DNA of 64,000 nucleotides from Paulinella micropora (GCA_009731375.1 BJOX01000238.1:376393-440392); one strand, 5' to 3'. Positions 31,850 to 42,008 are shown, counted from the first letter of the stretch. The notes: a model not told the origin generated them from the letters alone. Numbers and translations are program-made.

Positions 31850-32690
31850 TACATACATACATACATACATACATGCGTGCATGCATACATACATACATAC
31901 ATACATGCATACATACATACATACATACATGCATACATACATACATACATACATGGATACATACATACATACATACATACATGCATACATACATACATAC
32001 ATACATACATACATACATACATGCATGCATACATACATACATACATACAAACATTAGCCAATGGGTCTGCCTGGGGGGCCTACGGGCTTAAGCGACATAC
32101 ATGCATGCATGCATACATACATACATACATACATACATGCATACATACATTAGCCGATGGGTCTGCCTGGGGGGACTATGGGCTTGAGCGACATACATGC
32201 ATACTTACATACATACATGCATACATACATTAGCCGATGGGTCTCCCTGGGGGGCCTATGGGCTTAAGCGACATGCATGCATGCATACATACATACATGC
32301 ATACATGCATACATACATACATACATACATACATACATACATACATACATACATTAGCCGATGGGTCTGCCTGGGGGGCCTATGGGCTTGAGCGACATAC
32401 ATACATGAATACATACATACATACATACATACATACATACATACATTAGCCCATGGGTCTGCCTGGGGGGCCTATGGGCTTAAGCGACATACATGCATGC
32501 ATGCATGCATACATACATACATACATACATACATACATACATACATACATACATACATACATTAGCCGATGGGTCTGCCTGGGGGGCCTATGGGCTTGAG
32601 CGACATACATGCATACATACATACATACATACATACACACAAACATTAGCTGATGGGTCTTCCTGGGGGGCCTATGGGCTTGAGTGGAGG
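31850..32690 (+). repeat. (ATAC)n array with seven copies of an acceptor-plus-exon-start core
   Basis: A 43-45 bp core starting ATTAGCCGATGGGTCTGCCT recurs at about 32053, 32150, 32230, 32352, 32445, 32561 and 32645 within ATAC/ATGC repeat. Read on the plus strand each copy is a TTAG acceptor followed by [10 protein letters not shown]. The last copy continues into the full candidate exon at 32650-32727. Confidence 0.85.
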
Positions 32691-32727
32691 CAATTTCTGG
32701 AGCCCCAATATGAAATGGGAGCCTCTG
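32650..32727 (+). CDS. Candidate 78-nt phase 1-1 exon
   Basis: Plus strand: acceptor ACATTAG, 78 nt (26 codon equivalents) reading DGSSWGAYGLEWRQFLEPQY then EMGAS, donor CTG|GTCACA. It enters and leaves in phase 1. A second, partial copy of its 3' half with the same donor lies at 32781-32838 ([16 protein letters not shown]). Phase 1-1 exons are typical of extracellular modules, but no domain is recognised. Seven copies of its 5' half occur just upstream. The alternative minus-strand reading looks collagen-like ([11 protein letters not shown]) but lacks splice signals. Confidence 0.4.
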
Positions 32728-32736
32728 GTCACATAT

Positions 32737-32775
<39 letters not shown>

Positions 32776-32834
32776 AATATCTTGAGTGGAGGCAATGGCT
32801 GGAACCCCAATTGGAAATGGGAGCCTCTGGTCAC

Positions 32835-32879
<45 letters not shown>

Positions 32880-32944
32880 TAGACATATATAATATATATG
32901 GTCACACCATTAAATATATATATATATATATATATATATGGTCA

Positions 32945-33020
32945 CACCATTATATAAACAGTAAAAATGAAAAGCTTTTGGCACGTTGCTATTTGTGTCT
33001 ATGCAGGTGGATGCCTGGAC

Positions 33021-33071
<51 letters not shown>

Positions 33072-33198
33072 TATATACATATATATATATATATATTATA
33101 TATATATATATATATATATGTGACCTGTCCGTCGTCCAGGCATTCCACCTACATAGACACACAGAGCAAGGTGCCAAAAGCTTTTCATTTTTACTGTA

Positions 33199-33239
<41 letters not shown>

Positions 33240-33301
33240 GTCCAGGCATTCCACCTACATAGACACACATAGCAACGTGCCAAAAGCTTTTCATTTTTAC
33301 T

Positions 33302-33302
<1 letters not shown>
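32945..33302. repeat. Inverted duplication around TA-rich loop, plus direct copy
   Basis: A 65-bp core containing AAAAGCTTTTGGCACGTTGC is present once in plus orientation (about 32960-33023) and twice inverted (about 33130-33203 and 33239-33303), separated by long TA runs. The inverted pair would form a large cruciform-capable palindrome. On the minus strand the inverted copy contains TATGTAG, 24 nt reading GMPGRRT, and a GTCACA donor: possibly a micro-exon. Confidence 0.8.
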
Positions 33303-33355
<53 letters not shown>

Positions 33356-33461
33356 ATTTAGTATAGGTTGTCATGTTGCTGCCAATCGTGTCTTATTACT
33401 AGCGATATTGAAGAGACGTAATCGTCCACTTCAAACTCATTTCTTTCCCATCAATGTTTGA

Positions 33462-33463
<2 letters not shown>

Positions 33464-33523
<60 letters not shown>

Positions 33524-33759
33524 GTTATTGTTATTATTATTATTATTTATTTATTATTATTATTATTATTAATATTATTATTATTATTATTATTATTTTC
33601 AAACGCTGAATATCCTTGGAAAGTATTATTATTACTATTATTACTATTATTATTATTATTATTATTATTGGACACCGTGATAGCCCAGTGGTCAAGTTCT
33701 ACCATCTGGGCCCTGTCGCCAGTTCGATTCCCGTCGGTGCCACCAGNNNNNNNNNNTAC

Positions 33760-33820
<61 letters not shown>
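33464..33820. repeat. (ATT)n arrays
   Basis: ATT repeat on both sides of the SINE fragment, with a 10-base gap at 33747-33756. Confidence 0.95.
33670..33746 (+). mobile_element. tRNA-derived SINE head (second copy)
   Basis: 77 bp matching the head of the SINE at 21371-21599, with A box at 33681-33691 and B box at 33722-33731. Its body is lost in the gap that starts at 33747. It lies in the opposite orientation to the first copy and is also embedded in ATT repeat. Confidence 0.75.
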
Positions 33821-34451
33821 TACTCAGCCCAATGGCCTCAAGGCGTTAAACTGTGACGCCAACTCATAACCCTTTGGTGGTAGATGCTGGGGAGGAGGGT
33901 CGTTGCGCGCGTAAAAGATCTTAAACTCCGCATATGCTGGTTGATAGCCCAGGACCCAGCAGACACCAGATTGTTATGGGTGGGGTTTCGAGGCAGCTCT
34001 AGCAACCGCGCTTGGTGTATGCACTTGCACATTCGGTGACGTCTTGCAAGAGGTTGCTGGGACTGCGGAATAACCTTGGCTTAGTGCAGTCTTGCGGTGG
34101 GAGCGACTCAATAGACCTACCTGACACAGTGTCCGGAATCAGACTTTTTTTTTTTTTTTTTTAAATTTACGCAAGTACTTTTTAATAGAGAATATTAATA
34201 CTTGCCACTCGTAGGGATGAGTGGGAAGAGTAAGTATGGTAATACAAGTGTAAATGAAGAAAAAAGAGAACCAAAGGTGTGATAAAGTTAAGTAGAATCA
34301 TGAAATCAAAACTCGACTCCGAGCGGTCATTACAACCCAAGTTTCAGGTCTCCAAACTGCACCTGTTAAACTTTCCTGTTGCCACCGTCTCTGTGCCTGG
34401 CTAGCAACCTTAGCGTTCAGCGTACCTGCTCCTATGGTGGCTTCCCCACTC
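33821..34451. other. Unique stretch with a probable retroelement 3' end
   Basis: No gene is recognised. A T-run at 34146-34162 followed by AAATTTACGCAAGTACTTTT matches the edge at about 61558-61588 (TTTACGCAAGCACTGTTTTA). On the minus strand both would be poly(A)-tailed element ends. The TIR gene ends just downstream in this window at 34452. Confidence 0.4.
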
Positions 34452-34932
34452 TTATGGGATTCCTCCTTTATATGTGTCCGGAGAGGATTCGAGGGTAGGT
34501 ATAGTTTTTGGCGGTTTCTCCTTTTTGTAGGCCGCGCTTATAATTTCGTCGATGCTAGCCTTCTTGAGCTTTGGCGAGGTGCGGTCAAAGGTGACGAAGT
34601 CAAAACCACTGAAATCTATTTCGTATTGCTTGGCCTCAGCAATAAATTTGCCAATGTTCGGCTTGTCCTCTCTGTTCACGCGTACGATCCGCTTGCCCGC
34701 TTCCAGTGCCCAACGCACCTCCTTTCGACAAAATTCCCTGGAGAAATAGCTATCCTTTCCGTTATCTGTCACGATGGCGATGAAGACAGCCGACTTCATC
34801 ACTCCCTCCTTCATCGCCGTTTCGTTCCGGTCCTCCATCTCCACATCCAAGCAGCACTGCTTACCTGCTGCCTTGAATGAATCATTCAATGACTGTGCCA
34901 AGAGCTTCTCTGCATCATCTCGTTGAGTGTGG
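34452..34932 (-). CDS. TIR-domain exon (C-terminal exon of receptor gene)
   Basis: Acceptor TTTTTCCTCAG, 159 codons plus completion of a split codon, stop TAA at 34452-34454. The product is a TIR domain: SHTQRDDAEKLLAQSL (strand A and helix A), EMEDRNETAMKEGVMKSA (around the BB loop and helix B), VFIAIVT (strand C), then SREFCRKEVRWALEAGKRI, and a C-terminal region to PKLKKASIDEIISAAYKKE with a short basic tail. The FCRKE segment aligns with the W/F-C-x2-E motif whose Glu is catalytic in NAD-cleaving TIRs, so enzymatic activity is possible. The exon begins one nucleotide into a codon set up by the donor at 35280. That makes the TIR domain cytoplasmic in a membrane receptor. An alternative start further upstream (HFFLSH, 34943) is open but breaks phase. 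Confidence 0.7.
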
Positions 34933-35279
34933 CTGAGGAAAAAGTGCTAGCTCAGACCAACCTTTTACCACACACACCACACAGCAAGTTAATCATTCCG
35001 GTTCTGAAAAAGACACACCTAACAGGAATAGCTAGCGCCGGCCTTCCGAATTGAGATCCCAAAAAAGATATGGAATACATACAACCGGATTTGTCCCATG
35101 AAAAAAAAGACCCCCCCCCCCTCTAAACCGGAAAAATTCCGATTCTTTGTATATGCAACGTGAGAATTCAAAGTGTGGAATGTTGTGTATGCGCATGCAC
35201 AGTGTGTATGTATTTGTTCTGTGAAAGCTGCACGTATAAGCTTGAAGCTGGGCCTTAAAGCTTGGCCATGGAGCGTCAC

Positions 35280-35421
35280 CTCATGCCTATACCATGCGGC
35301 AAGTCTGTAGTGTTGCTGCGGCCTGGTACCGGGAGTGAATCCAGTTTCTTGTATCGATAGAATCCAAAGATACATATGATGCTTACAACAACGGCTGCCA
35401 CGATATCCCAATTTTTCCGGT
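35280..35421 (-). CDS. Transmembrane exon of TIR receptor gene
   Basis: Acceptor CTCAGTCAG, frame RKNWDIVAAVVVSIICIFGF then YRYKKLDSLPVPG and HGIGM, donor ATGAG|GTGACG. Residues IVAAVVVSIICIFGF form one membrane helix followed by a basic stop-transfer stretch (YRYKK), placing the N-terminal side outside and the TIR side inside. It is entered in phase 1, as are the ectodomain exons, and left in phase 2. The donor AG joined to the C of the TIR exon gives Ser and a continuous frame into HTQRDD. If unspliced the frame would stop right after GMR, which also favours use of this donor. Confidence 0.6.
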
Positions 35422-35805
35422 CTGACTGAGACCTTTACCTTTACCTAGGAGCAACAGATATCGATCGCAATCATTTTAAAATTATTTAAATGCGGGCAGC
35501 AAGGCAATTGTTGCTTTTACTGGCGTCATAGTGCTCAAAACCTCGATTTTATCACGCAAGACACTGTCAATGTGGATAACCTTGTGTGTCACAGGCTGAG
35601 AGTGTGTGTGTTAAAGATGGGTGGCTCACGTATACCTCTACATCTTCTGAAGCTGTACATGAACAGTAGACACAAGTACATTCTCTCGATATTAAAGTCC
35701 ACTCGATAGTATAACTACAGAGCATCCAGCAAAGGAAATTGTTAACACAATTTCACTGTGAAAGTAAGACAACAACAACAAGAACAACAACAACCAAAAA
35801 AAAAA
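35422..35805 (-). other. Unresolved receptor-gene intron region
   Basis: Two minus-strand islands have acceptors and open frames: after CACTCTCAG near 35592 (PVTHKVIHIDSVLRDK, with GTAAAA later) and after TTTCACAG near 35757 (EIVLTISFAGCSVV). Neither joins the TM exon in the required phase with signals I can defend, so I do not call them exons. Confidence 0.35.
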
Positions 35806-36754
35806 NNNNNNNNNNNNNNNNNNNNNNNNNNNNNNNNNNNNNNNNNNNNNNNNNNNNNNNNNNNNNNNNNNNNNNNNNNNNNNNNNNNNNNNNNNNNNNN
35901 NNNNNNNNNNNNNNNNNNNNNNNNNNNNNNNNNNNNNNNNNNNNNNNNNNNNNNNNNNNNNNNNNNNNNNNNNNNNNNNNNNNNNNNNNNNNNNNNNNNN
36001 NNNNNNNNNNNNNNNNNNNNNNNNNNNNNNNNNNNNNNNNNNNNNNNNNNNNNNNNNNNNNNNNNNNNNNNNNNNNNNNNNNNNNNNNNNNNNNNNNNNN
36101 NNNNNNNNNNNNNNNNNNNNNNNNNNNNNNNNNNNNNNNNNNNNNNNNNNNNNNNNNNNNNNNNNNNNNNNNNNNNNNNNNNNNNNNNNNNNNNNNNNNN
36201 NNNNNNNNNNNNNNNNNNNNNNNNNNNNNNNNNNNNNNNNNNNNNNNNNNNNNNNNNNNNNNNNNNNNNNNNNNNNNNNNNNNNNNNNNNNNNNNNNNNN
36301 NNNNNNNNNNNNNNNNNNNNNNNNNNNNNNNNNNNNNNNNNNNNNNNNNNNNNNNNNNNNNNNNNNNNNNNNNNNNNNNNNNNNNNNNNNNNNNNNNNNN
36401 NNNNNNNNNNNNNNNNNNNNNNNNNNNNNNNNNNNNNNNNNNNNNNNNNNNNNNNNNNNNNNNNNNNNNNNNNNNNNNNNNNNNNNNNNNNNNNNNNNNN
36501 NNNNNNNNNNNNNNNNNNNNNNNNNNNNNNNNNNNNNNNNNNNNNNNNNNNNNNNNNNNNNNNNNNNNNNNNNNNNNNNNNNNNNNNNNNNNNNNNNNNN
36601 NNNNNNNNNNNNNNNNNNNNNNNNNNNNNNNNNNNNNNNNNNNNNNNNNNNNNNNNNNNNNNNNNNNNNNNNNNNNNNNNNNNNNNNNNNNNNNNNNNNN
36701 NNNNNNNNNNNNNNNNNNNNNNNNNNNNNNNNNNNNNNNNNNNNNNNNNNNNNN
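35806..36754. other. Assembly gap (N run) inside receptor gene
   Basis: 949 unknown bases between the TM exon and the Cys-rich exon, flanked by A/T-rich and G homopolymer sequence. Additional ectodomain exons could be hidden here. Confidence 0.99.
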
Positions 36755-36814
36755 GGGGGGGGGGGGGGGGGGGGGGGCGTAGGTGGGTGGGTTGGAGGGT
36801 AACAAGCCTTGGAC

Positions 36815-37048
36815 CTTGAGCTGTTTGTGACACGGCCGAGCAATTTCCATTCGTGAACTCCCAGGTCCGCGTGATGTTGTCACCCACACATCGCAGTAAG
36901 GGCGCAGTTCCAAAGTGAACACATGTATTATTTGGACAGGGTCGCGGATCGGCCAAGAAGTCGGTGATTATACTGCAGCTAGTGGAATCTAGCGGAAAGA
37001 TATGGTGAGCGGCGAAGTCAGGAACCGTGTCACACATTGCGAGAGCCT
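36815..37048 (-). CDS. Cys-rich ectodomain exon of TIR receptor gene
   Basis: Acceptor TTCTTGTTTTGCAG, 234 nt (78 codons), donor CAAG|GTCCAA. It reads ALAMCDTVPDFAAHH, then DPRPCPNNTCVHFG, LLRCVGDNITRTWEF and NGNCSAVSQTAQ. Five or more Cys and two N-glycosylation sequons (NNT, NIT) suggest an extracellular disulphide-bonded module. It enters and exits in phase 1. The upstream exon ends CAAG, and joining gives Q-E-A-L-A in frame. The domain family is not identified. Confidence 0.6.
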
Positions 37049-37363
37049 CTGCAAAACAAGAAGATTTTTCAAAGAGCTCGAGTCCGACGTCAACAAGCAG
37101 AATCTGTATCTACCCTGGCAATATTTGTTATAGAAATAAACAATCAGTCGAGTTGCGGCACAGCTATTACCAACCGCACTGTCAACATTTCGAATTCACA
37201 TTTTTCAAAATGTCATCAGCGGACAGTGGACAGGACAGTTTACAGGACATTCGACAGGACATTGGACAGGACATTCGACAGAAATTTGGTTGCCAAGGTT
37301 TGCGAAGGAGCTCCATGTAACTTGAAACGTGAAATTCAAAACATTACAAGGAAAAGGGTATAC

Positions 37364-38486
37364 CTTGGCAAATCGAATAAACGCGAGCTTCACATCGCAA
37401 CCCAGGATAGCCAATAACCACAAACGATTCAATAATATTGTTGGAATTGAGACTGACTGCTATGCCCCAATTATTGGACGAAGAAGCTGGAAAGTCACTT
37501 GATCGATTTATGGCAGTACCCAGCTGGGTCCAGGTGGATCCTGTCCACCTGAAAACTCTCACGGAGCTCCCACCGGTCGCTATTGTGTCACCCCTGAGAC
37601 TGGTCTGCCCGTCTCCCAGAACGCCAGCGATGTCGTCTCCCAGCTGCACCCAGCTGGTACTCGTCCACTCAAATACTCGAACGACTCCACTCCCATCTCT
37701 AATCGCCACTCGGCTATCACTAAGACTCACAGAATTCCCAAAACCAGCTTCCCTCCAATATATCATCTCCGAGTTGCATCCAGATAGACCCCGTCCACTC
37801 GTAAATTCTCACGCGCCCTAGTAAGCTAATACTATCCCCTTCAGCTCCGATCGCCACCTTGTCGCCACTTACATTAACCGAACAACCAAATCGTTCTCTG
37901 TACGATGTGGTATTGATAGTTTTCCCAAGCTGTGTCCAGTCAGAACCCGTCCAATCGAAGACTTTGACATAGCCTGTCGCCATCGCATTGTCGGATGCTC
38001 CCACAGTACTGACAGCCAGCCTGTTGCCGTGAAGACTTATTCTTCCGGATGCACCGAATCCGACGTATGCACCATCGCCGTCAATAGCAGCTCCTAGTTG
38101 GACCCACGAGGAACCATACAATTCAAATACTCTGACTTGGCCTGAAGCCACTCCGTTGCTGAAGTTTGATGGCGCTCCTATAGCCACCCTGTTGTTGCTG
38201 AGGCTGACAGATCTGCCCGTTTCGTCACCCAGTACTGATGGTGTGTTATTCGTACCGTAAATACCACCCCCAAGGTGTGTCCATGCTTGTCCTACCCGTT
38301 CAAATACTTGGACTCGGCCCGTAGCATAAATTCCGACCAAGCCGTAATGATAAGGCTCTCCTATTGCCACCTTGTTGCCATCGGCACTTACAGCGGTGCC
38401 CAGCCCGGAATCAACCAGACCCGAAACTGCGGCATCGTACCGACAACTGCCGTTGACTTCTTTGACAAGTGTCGGTTGGGCACAGT
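37364..38486 (-). CDS. FG-GAP-like seven-repeat propeller exon of TIR receptor gene
   Basis: Acceptor TGTCTCTCCAG, donor CCAAG|GTATAC. After DCAQPTLVKEVNGSCRYDA, seven successive repeats follow the pattern G.SVSLS..RVAIGAP...G.VRVFE..GSSWVQLG..I.G, which is the FG-GAP_2 type found in beta-propellers. Repeats 1-4 lie in the frame ending at 37720; repeats 5-7 (GFGNSVSLSDSRVAI..., SLRGDTIATGG..., WGIAVSLNSNN...) lie in the next frame, 37344-37766. The exon is 1,123 nt, one more than a codon multiple, and the repeat alignment puts the extra base near 37,740-37,765. Either the copy is mutated or the assembly has a 1-base error. Seven blades match integrin-alpha-type propellers. Outer splice phases are 1 and 1. 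Confidence 0.7.
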
Positions 38487-38499
38487 CTGGAGAGACAAA

Positions 38500-38925
38500 C
38501 ACAAATGCATACATACATACATACATACATACATACATACATTACATACATACATTACATACACACACACACACAAACATATACACACAAACAAACATAC
38601 ATACATACATACATACAGTACGTATACATACATGCATGCATGTACGTACATACATACACATACGCGCATACAATCATACATACATACATACATACATACA
38701 TACATAAATACATACACATTCATACATACACACACATACATACATGCATACATATACATACATGTCATACATGTCATACATACATACATACCTACATACA
38801 TACATACATTACATACATACACTACATGCAATACATACATACATACATACATACCATACATACATACATACGTACATGCATTCACACATATAAGTATTGG
38901 CAGCACATACATAAATAGAAATACA
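38500..38925. repeat. (ATAC)n array in receptor-gene intron
   Basis: ATAC/ATGC/ACAC repeats fill most of the 522-bp candidate intron between the EGF-like and propeller exons. Confidence 0.9.
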
Positions 38926-39008
38926 CATGAGCAGACATACAAGGGTGCATACATACATAATGTTGTGCAAACATGTGCGTGTGCATGTATATCTAGAATA
39001 TAAGACAC

Positions 39009-39260
39009 TCTTCTGGTTCAGGAGAGGAGATGATTCATTACAGAAGCAAGAGGGAGGTGAGTTTGAAGTAGCCACTCCCTCCAAGCCCTCCTTGCAGCTG
39101 CAATTGTAGACACCGGGAGAGATTTCTTGGCACGTGGCCAGTCTTCCGCATACATCCTCGCACGTTACTAAAAAGTTCCCATAGGTGCATTCATTCGAAA
39201 ATTCGTTTTCAGTCCATGTGATCGCCGTGCCTATCCAGCTACGCATGATCCCTTTGTTAT
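39009..39260 (-). CDS. EGF-like exon of TIR receptor gene
   Basis: Acceptor GATAAAACAG, 252 nt (84 codons), weak donor AAGA|GTGTCT. It reads NKGIMRSWIGTAITWTENEF, then CTYGNFLVTCEDVCGRLATC and GVYNCSCKEGLEGV, then CFCNESSPLLNQK. The C...C.....C...C-x-C...C spacing fits an EGF-like fold. Start and end are both phase 1, so it joins the propeller exon (A+AC = Asn). No signal peptide is visible, so the true first exon lies upstream of 39260 and is not found. Sequence beyond 39305 is a retroelement fragment. Confidence 0.55.
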
Positions 39261-39304
39261 CTGTTTTATCTGTCTGACTGGCCCGGACTTTAACAATAAA
39301 GTCA

Positions 39305-39600
39305 TAACAAATTGTCGAAGTATTACGGGATGAGATGGCAGTACGTCACTGTTTACAACCCGCGGGCCAACGGCAAGATCGAGAGGGTACACAGACCCCT
39401 CAAGGCCGCGCTGAAAACATACTAGGAGAACCAAAAGGCATGGGTAGACGCAGCACCATCATTCGCTTTCGCGATGAACTGCCTACCGTCTACTGCACTC
39501 GGCGGCTCGAAGAGCGTTATCTCGCCCTACCAGTTGGTATATCGCGAGCCTAATATCCCGGCCATATTACTAACCCAAAAGACTCATGGGCGGATCTTTC
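39305..39600 (+). pseudogene. Fragment of a related gypsy-type integrase
   Basis: Plus strand, matching 57035-57335 of the intact LTR element: LSKYYGMRWQYVTVYNPRAN, then GKIERVHRPLKAALKTY, a TAG stop with a small deletion, then AAPSFAFAMNCLPSTALGG and SPYQLVY. It includes the integrase catalytic Glu (GKIER). Differences from the intact element are largely at third codon positions and tend to C or G, so this comes from a sister family. No LTR is visible, and both ends are abrupt. It lies just upstream of the EGF-like exon on the opposite strand. Confidence 0.85.
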
Positions 39601-39885
39601 TACGTGAGTATACAAATACGTATCTATGCTAACAATATCTTTTCGTGCAAATTGCGTGCAAGCATTAATGGTTCCATTGCTAAGTGTATTTATTGTATGT
39701 GTGTGCAACAGTGTGTATGCAATCATGCCCATCGCGCACTAGAGGCAAACACACACACAGAGTCGCAAGACGCATGAAAGGGGAAAAAATAGAAAATGAG
39801 GAAGGCAGGTGGAGAGAGATAGTGCGAGCAAGGGAGAAAGAGGAAAGAGAGAGAGAGAGAGAGGGGGGGGGGGGGGGGGGGGGGG
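39601..39885. other. Unique stretch, no gene recognised
   Basis: Ends in GA repeat and a G homopolymer before the gap at 39886-40101. No supported exon was found. Confidence 0.5.
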
Positions 39886-40101
39886 NNNNNNNNNNNNNNN
39901 NNNNNNNNNNNNNNNNNNNNNNNNNNNNNNNNNNNNNNNNNNNNNNNNNNNNNNNNNNNNNNNNNNNNNNNNNNNNNNNNNNNNNNNNNNNNNNNNNNNN
40001 NNNNNNNNNNNNNNNNNNNNNNNNNNNNNNNNNNNNNNNNNNNNNNNNNNNNNNNNNNNNNNNNNNNNNNNNNNNNNNNNNNNNNNNNNNNNNNNNNNNN
40101 N

Positions 40102-40853
40102 GGGGGGTTATGAAGGTGAGAGGAGGGAGTGCTATGTCTGCGTAACTTTGTGCAGTAATCTTGTATCATGCTTGAGTTCATGTATTTTGTGCGTTGCATG
40201 CATGTGTGCACAAGGGACATGCACAGCAGAGCTGATTTCTGTCAAACAAGTCAACTTTTGGCGCTGCGCAAAACCAAAAGGAGAAAGGCCAGCTTTAGTT
40301 TCCACGTCGACGTCATTGGGATCATGGTCATACCCGCTTCAAACTCTGCACCATGTACATAAACACTTGCCAATTAGTACTTCAATTTTGAAAAATGCAC
40401 AGCTGTTCCAGGCTCGTAAAATACTAATATACATACATACATACACACACATATATATAATATATATACATATTTATGTATATATATACATATGTATATA
40501 TATGTATATTGTGTGTGTGTGTGTGTGTACATGTATGTGTGTATAATATTATATACATACATACCTATAGCTGCATACACATATAAATGTAAATATATAT
40601 ATATATATACATGCATATATATATATATATATATATAATATATAAATACAAAACTATTGTTTGTGAATTAATGCGTACAAGGACCCTCGATTTATATATA
40701 TATATATATATCTATAATATATAAATACAAAACTATTGTTTGTGAATTAATGCGTACAAGGACCCTCGATTTAAAACGCATAAAACAGGTTTGTTTAGAG
40801 CACACACACGGTCCATGATGACAACCACGCGCACGAGCGAGAATGCGACGTAC

Positions 40854-40889
<36 letters not shown>

Positions 40890-40919
40890 GAGATAGAGAA
40901 ATTGATGTTTGATCCGTAG
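40102..40919. other. Unique and TA/GT-rich stretch
   Basis: A 60-codon minus-strand open stretch (about 40110-40330, including DVDVETKAGLSPFGFAQRQK) lacks clear splice borders. A 59-bp segment containing ACAAAACTATTGTTTGTGAA is directly duplicated at about 40634-40692 and 40714-40772, with TA repeats at each edge. A GA run lies at 40857-40886. Confidence 0.5.
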
Positions 40920-41019
40920 GCCTATGACCCATATCGTAGAGCAAGAACCGACACCACCTACCAAGGTTGGCGCCCGGTTCAAGCTCTCCGATAGATGTGC
41001 CCGCAGGAAGAAAAAAACC
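40920..41019 (+). CDS. Candidate exon ending in a basic stretch
   Basis: Plus strand: acceptor GATCCGTAG, open frame PMTHIVEQEPTPPTKVGARF then KLSDRCARRKKKT, donor ACC|GTAAGA. The donor is strong, the acceptor is weak. The CARRKKK stretch could be a nuclear localisation or nucleic-acid contact segment. No family recognised, and no clear partner exon in the window. Confidence 0.3.
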
Positions 41020-41189
41020 GTAAGATCACTGCAGCTAAGTGATTCTGCTGCGCACGATTTGTGCAAAAGTGCTCAGCGCAATGTGTTTAATAAAGTGGAG
41101 AAAACGGGCCCTCTGCAGAAGGCGTCATAGGGCGCCTCCTACTATGGAGACTTCGAAGAAGTACATCAAACTGCTGGTGACAGTGCACG

Positions 41190-41510
41190 GAATCATCCGA
41201 ATCATCGCCGAGCGAAACTATTCGCACATGCTAAGTCTCTTCTACGAACACTCAAACTCTTCAACCTCCACAGCCTGTATAGTAAAAGAGTCTGCAGCGA
41301 CAAGCACGACTCACCTTCCTCAACTCCGACAAGAACCGACCACAACAACACGACTTCTTCACTCCCACGATCCAAATCCACTCCCACAACACACGCAACT
41401 TCAAAACAGGCCTCCAATTTGTTTATCATTGCAGTGCTTTCTATACGCGAAAAGCGCTCAGGTCTGGAACCGGATCTCCCAAGGGGAACAGAGACCTTGA
41501 GATCACAAGC
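41190..41510 (+). pseudogene. Degenerate LINE C-terminal fragment
   Basis: Across shifting plus-strand frames I read LLRTLKLFNLHSLYSKRVC, then IHSHNTRNFKTGLQF, then KSAQVWNRISQ. The HS.NTR... and VWN.I/LP patterns are characteristic of the region after the RT in jockey/CR1-type ORF2 proteins. Frame changes and poor conservation make this an old relic, perhaps related to the fragment at 29733-30005. Confidence 0.4.
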
Positions 41511-41734
41511 CTGATTCTACGGTGGGGTACGCGGCCTATGACACGAGGCCGTCAGGCCGAGAAAGTTGCTGCCGCAGGGATTTTTTGTTGTTGAAATCCT
41601 TAGGCTGGGGTATAACATATATACGTACCAAGGTTGAGCCCCCCCCCCCCCCCCCCCCCCCCCCCCANNNNNNNNNNCTTGAGAAAGCTGAGGGGGCCTA
41701 TGAATTTCCCCTTCCCCCCCCCCCTCCCTTCAAC

Positions 41735-41955
41735 AAAGTTAGGAAAGTGGAGAAAGTTGGGAAAGTTGGAAAAGTTGGGAAAGTTGGGAAACCATGGAAA
41801 GTCAGGAAAGTTAGAAATGTTGACACAGACACATACCCACCCCCTCCCCACAGTAAAAGTTGGGAAAGCTGGGAAAGTTGAGAAAGTTGAGAAAGTTGAG
41901 AAAGTTGGAAAAGTTGGGAAAATATTAAGTTGGGAAAGTTGGAAAAGTACTAACA
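41735..41955. repeat. 9-bp minisatellite (AAAGTTGGG)
   Basis: Tandem 9-mers AAAGTTGGG/AAAGTTGAG interrupted by a short C-rich segment at 41826-41855. The KVGKVGK frame is a by-product. Confidence 0.9.
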
Positions 41956-42008
41956 CTGAACATAAACATATATGAGACACAGGGGGGGGGGGGGGGAAGG
42001 GGGGAAAC

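Noticed and set aside
32053-32690. Collagen-like minus-strand reading [11 protein letters not shown]
   Set aside because: Minus-strand copies lack splice signals; the plus strand has an acceptor, an open frame and a donor, so that reading was preferred.
34434-34880. 148-codon plus-strand ORF opposite the TIR exon
   Set aside because: Antisense shadow; the minus strand has the recognisable TIR domain and splice signals.
35019-35411. 130-codon minus-strand ORF overlapping the TM exon
   Set aside because: Different frame from the TM exon, no domain, and includes a C/G homopolymer; the shorter spliced exon fits better.
36755-36777. G homopolymers beside gaps (also 18354-18376, 39864-39885, 41985-41996) and a C run at 41639-41666
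   Set aside because: They sit exactly at gap edges and look like sequencing or gap-filling artefacts, not G-quadruplex elements I could support.
35739-37037. ORFs crossing long N runs with poly-P or poly-G edges
   Set aside because: Continuity is created by unknown bases. Only the real exon sequence at 36815-37048 was kept.
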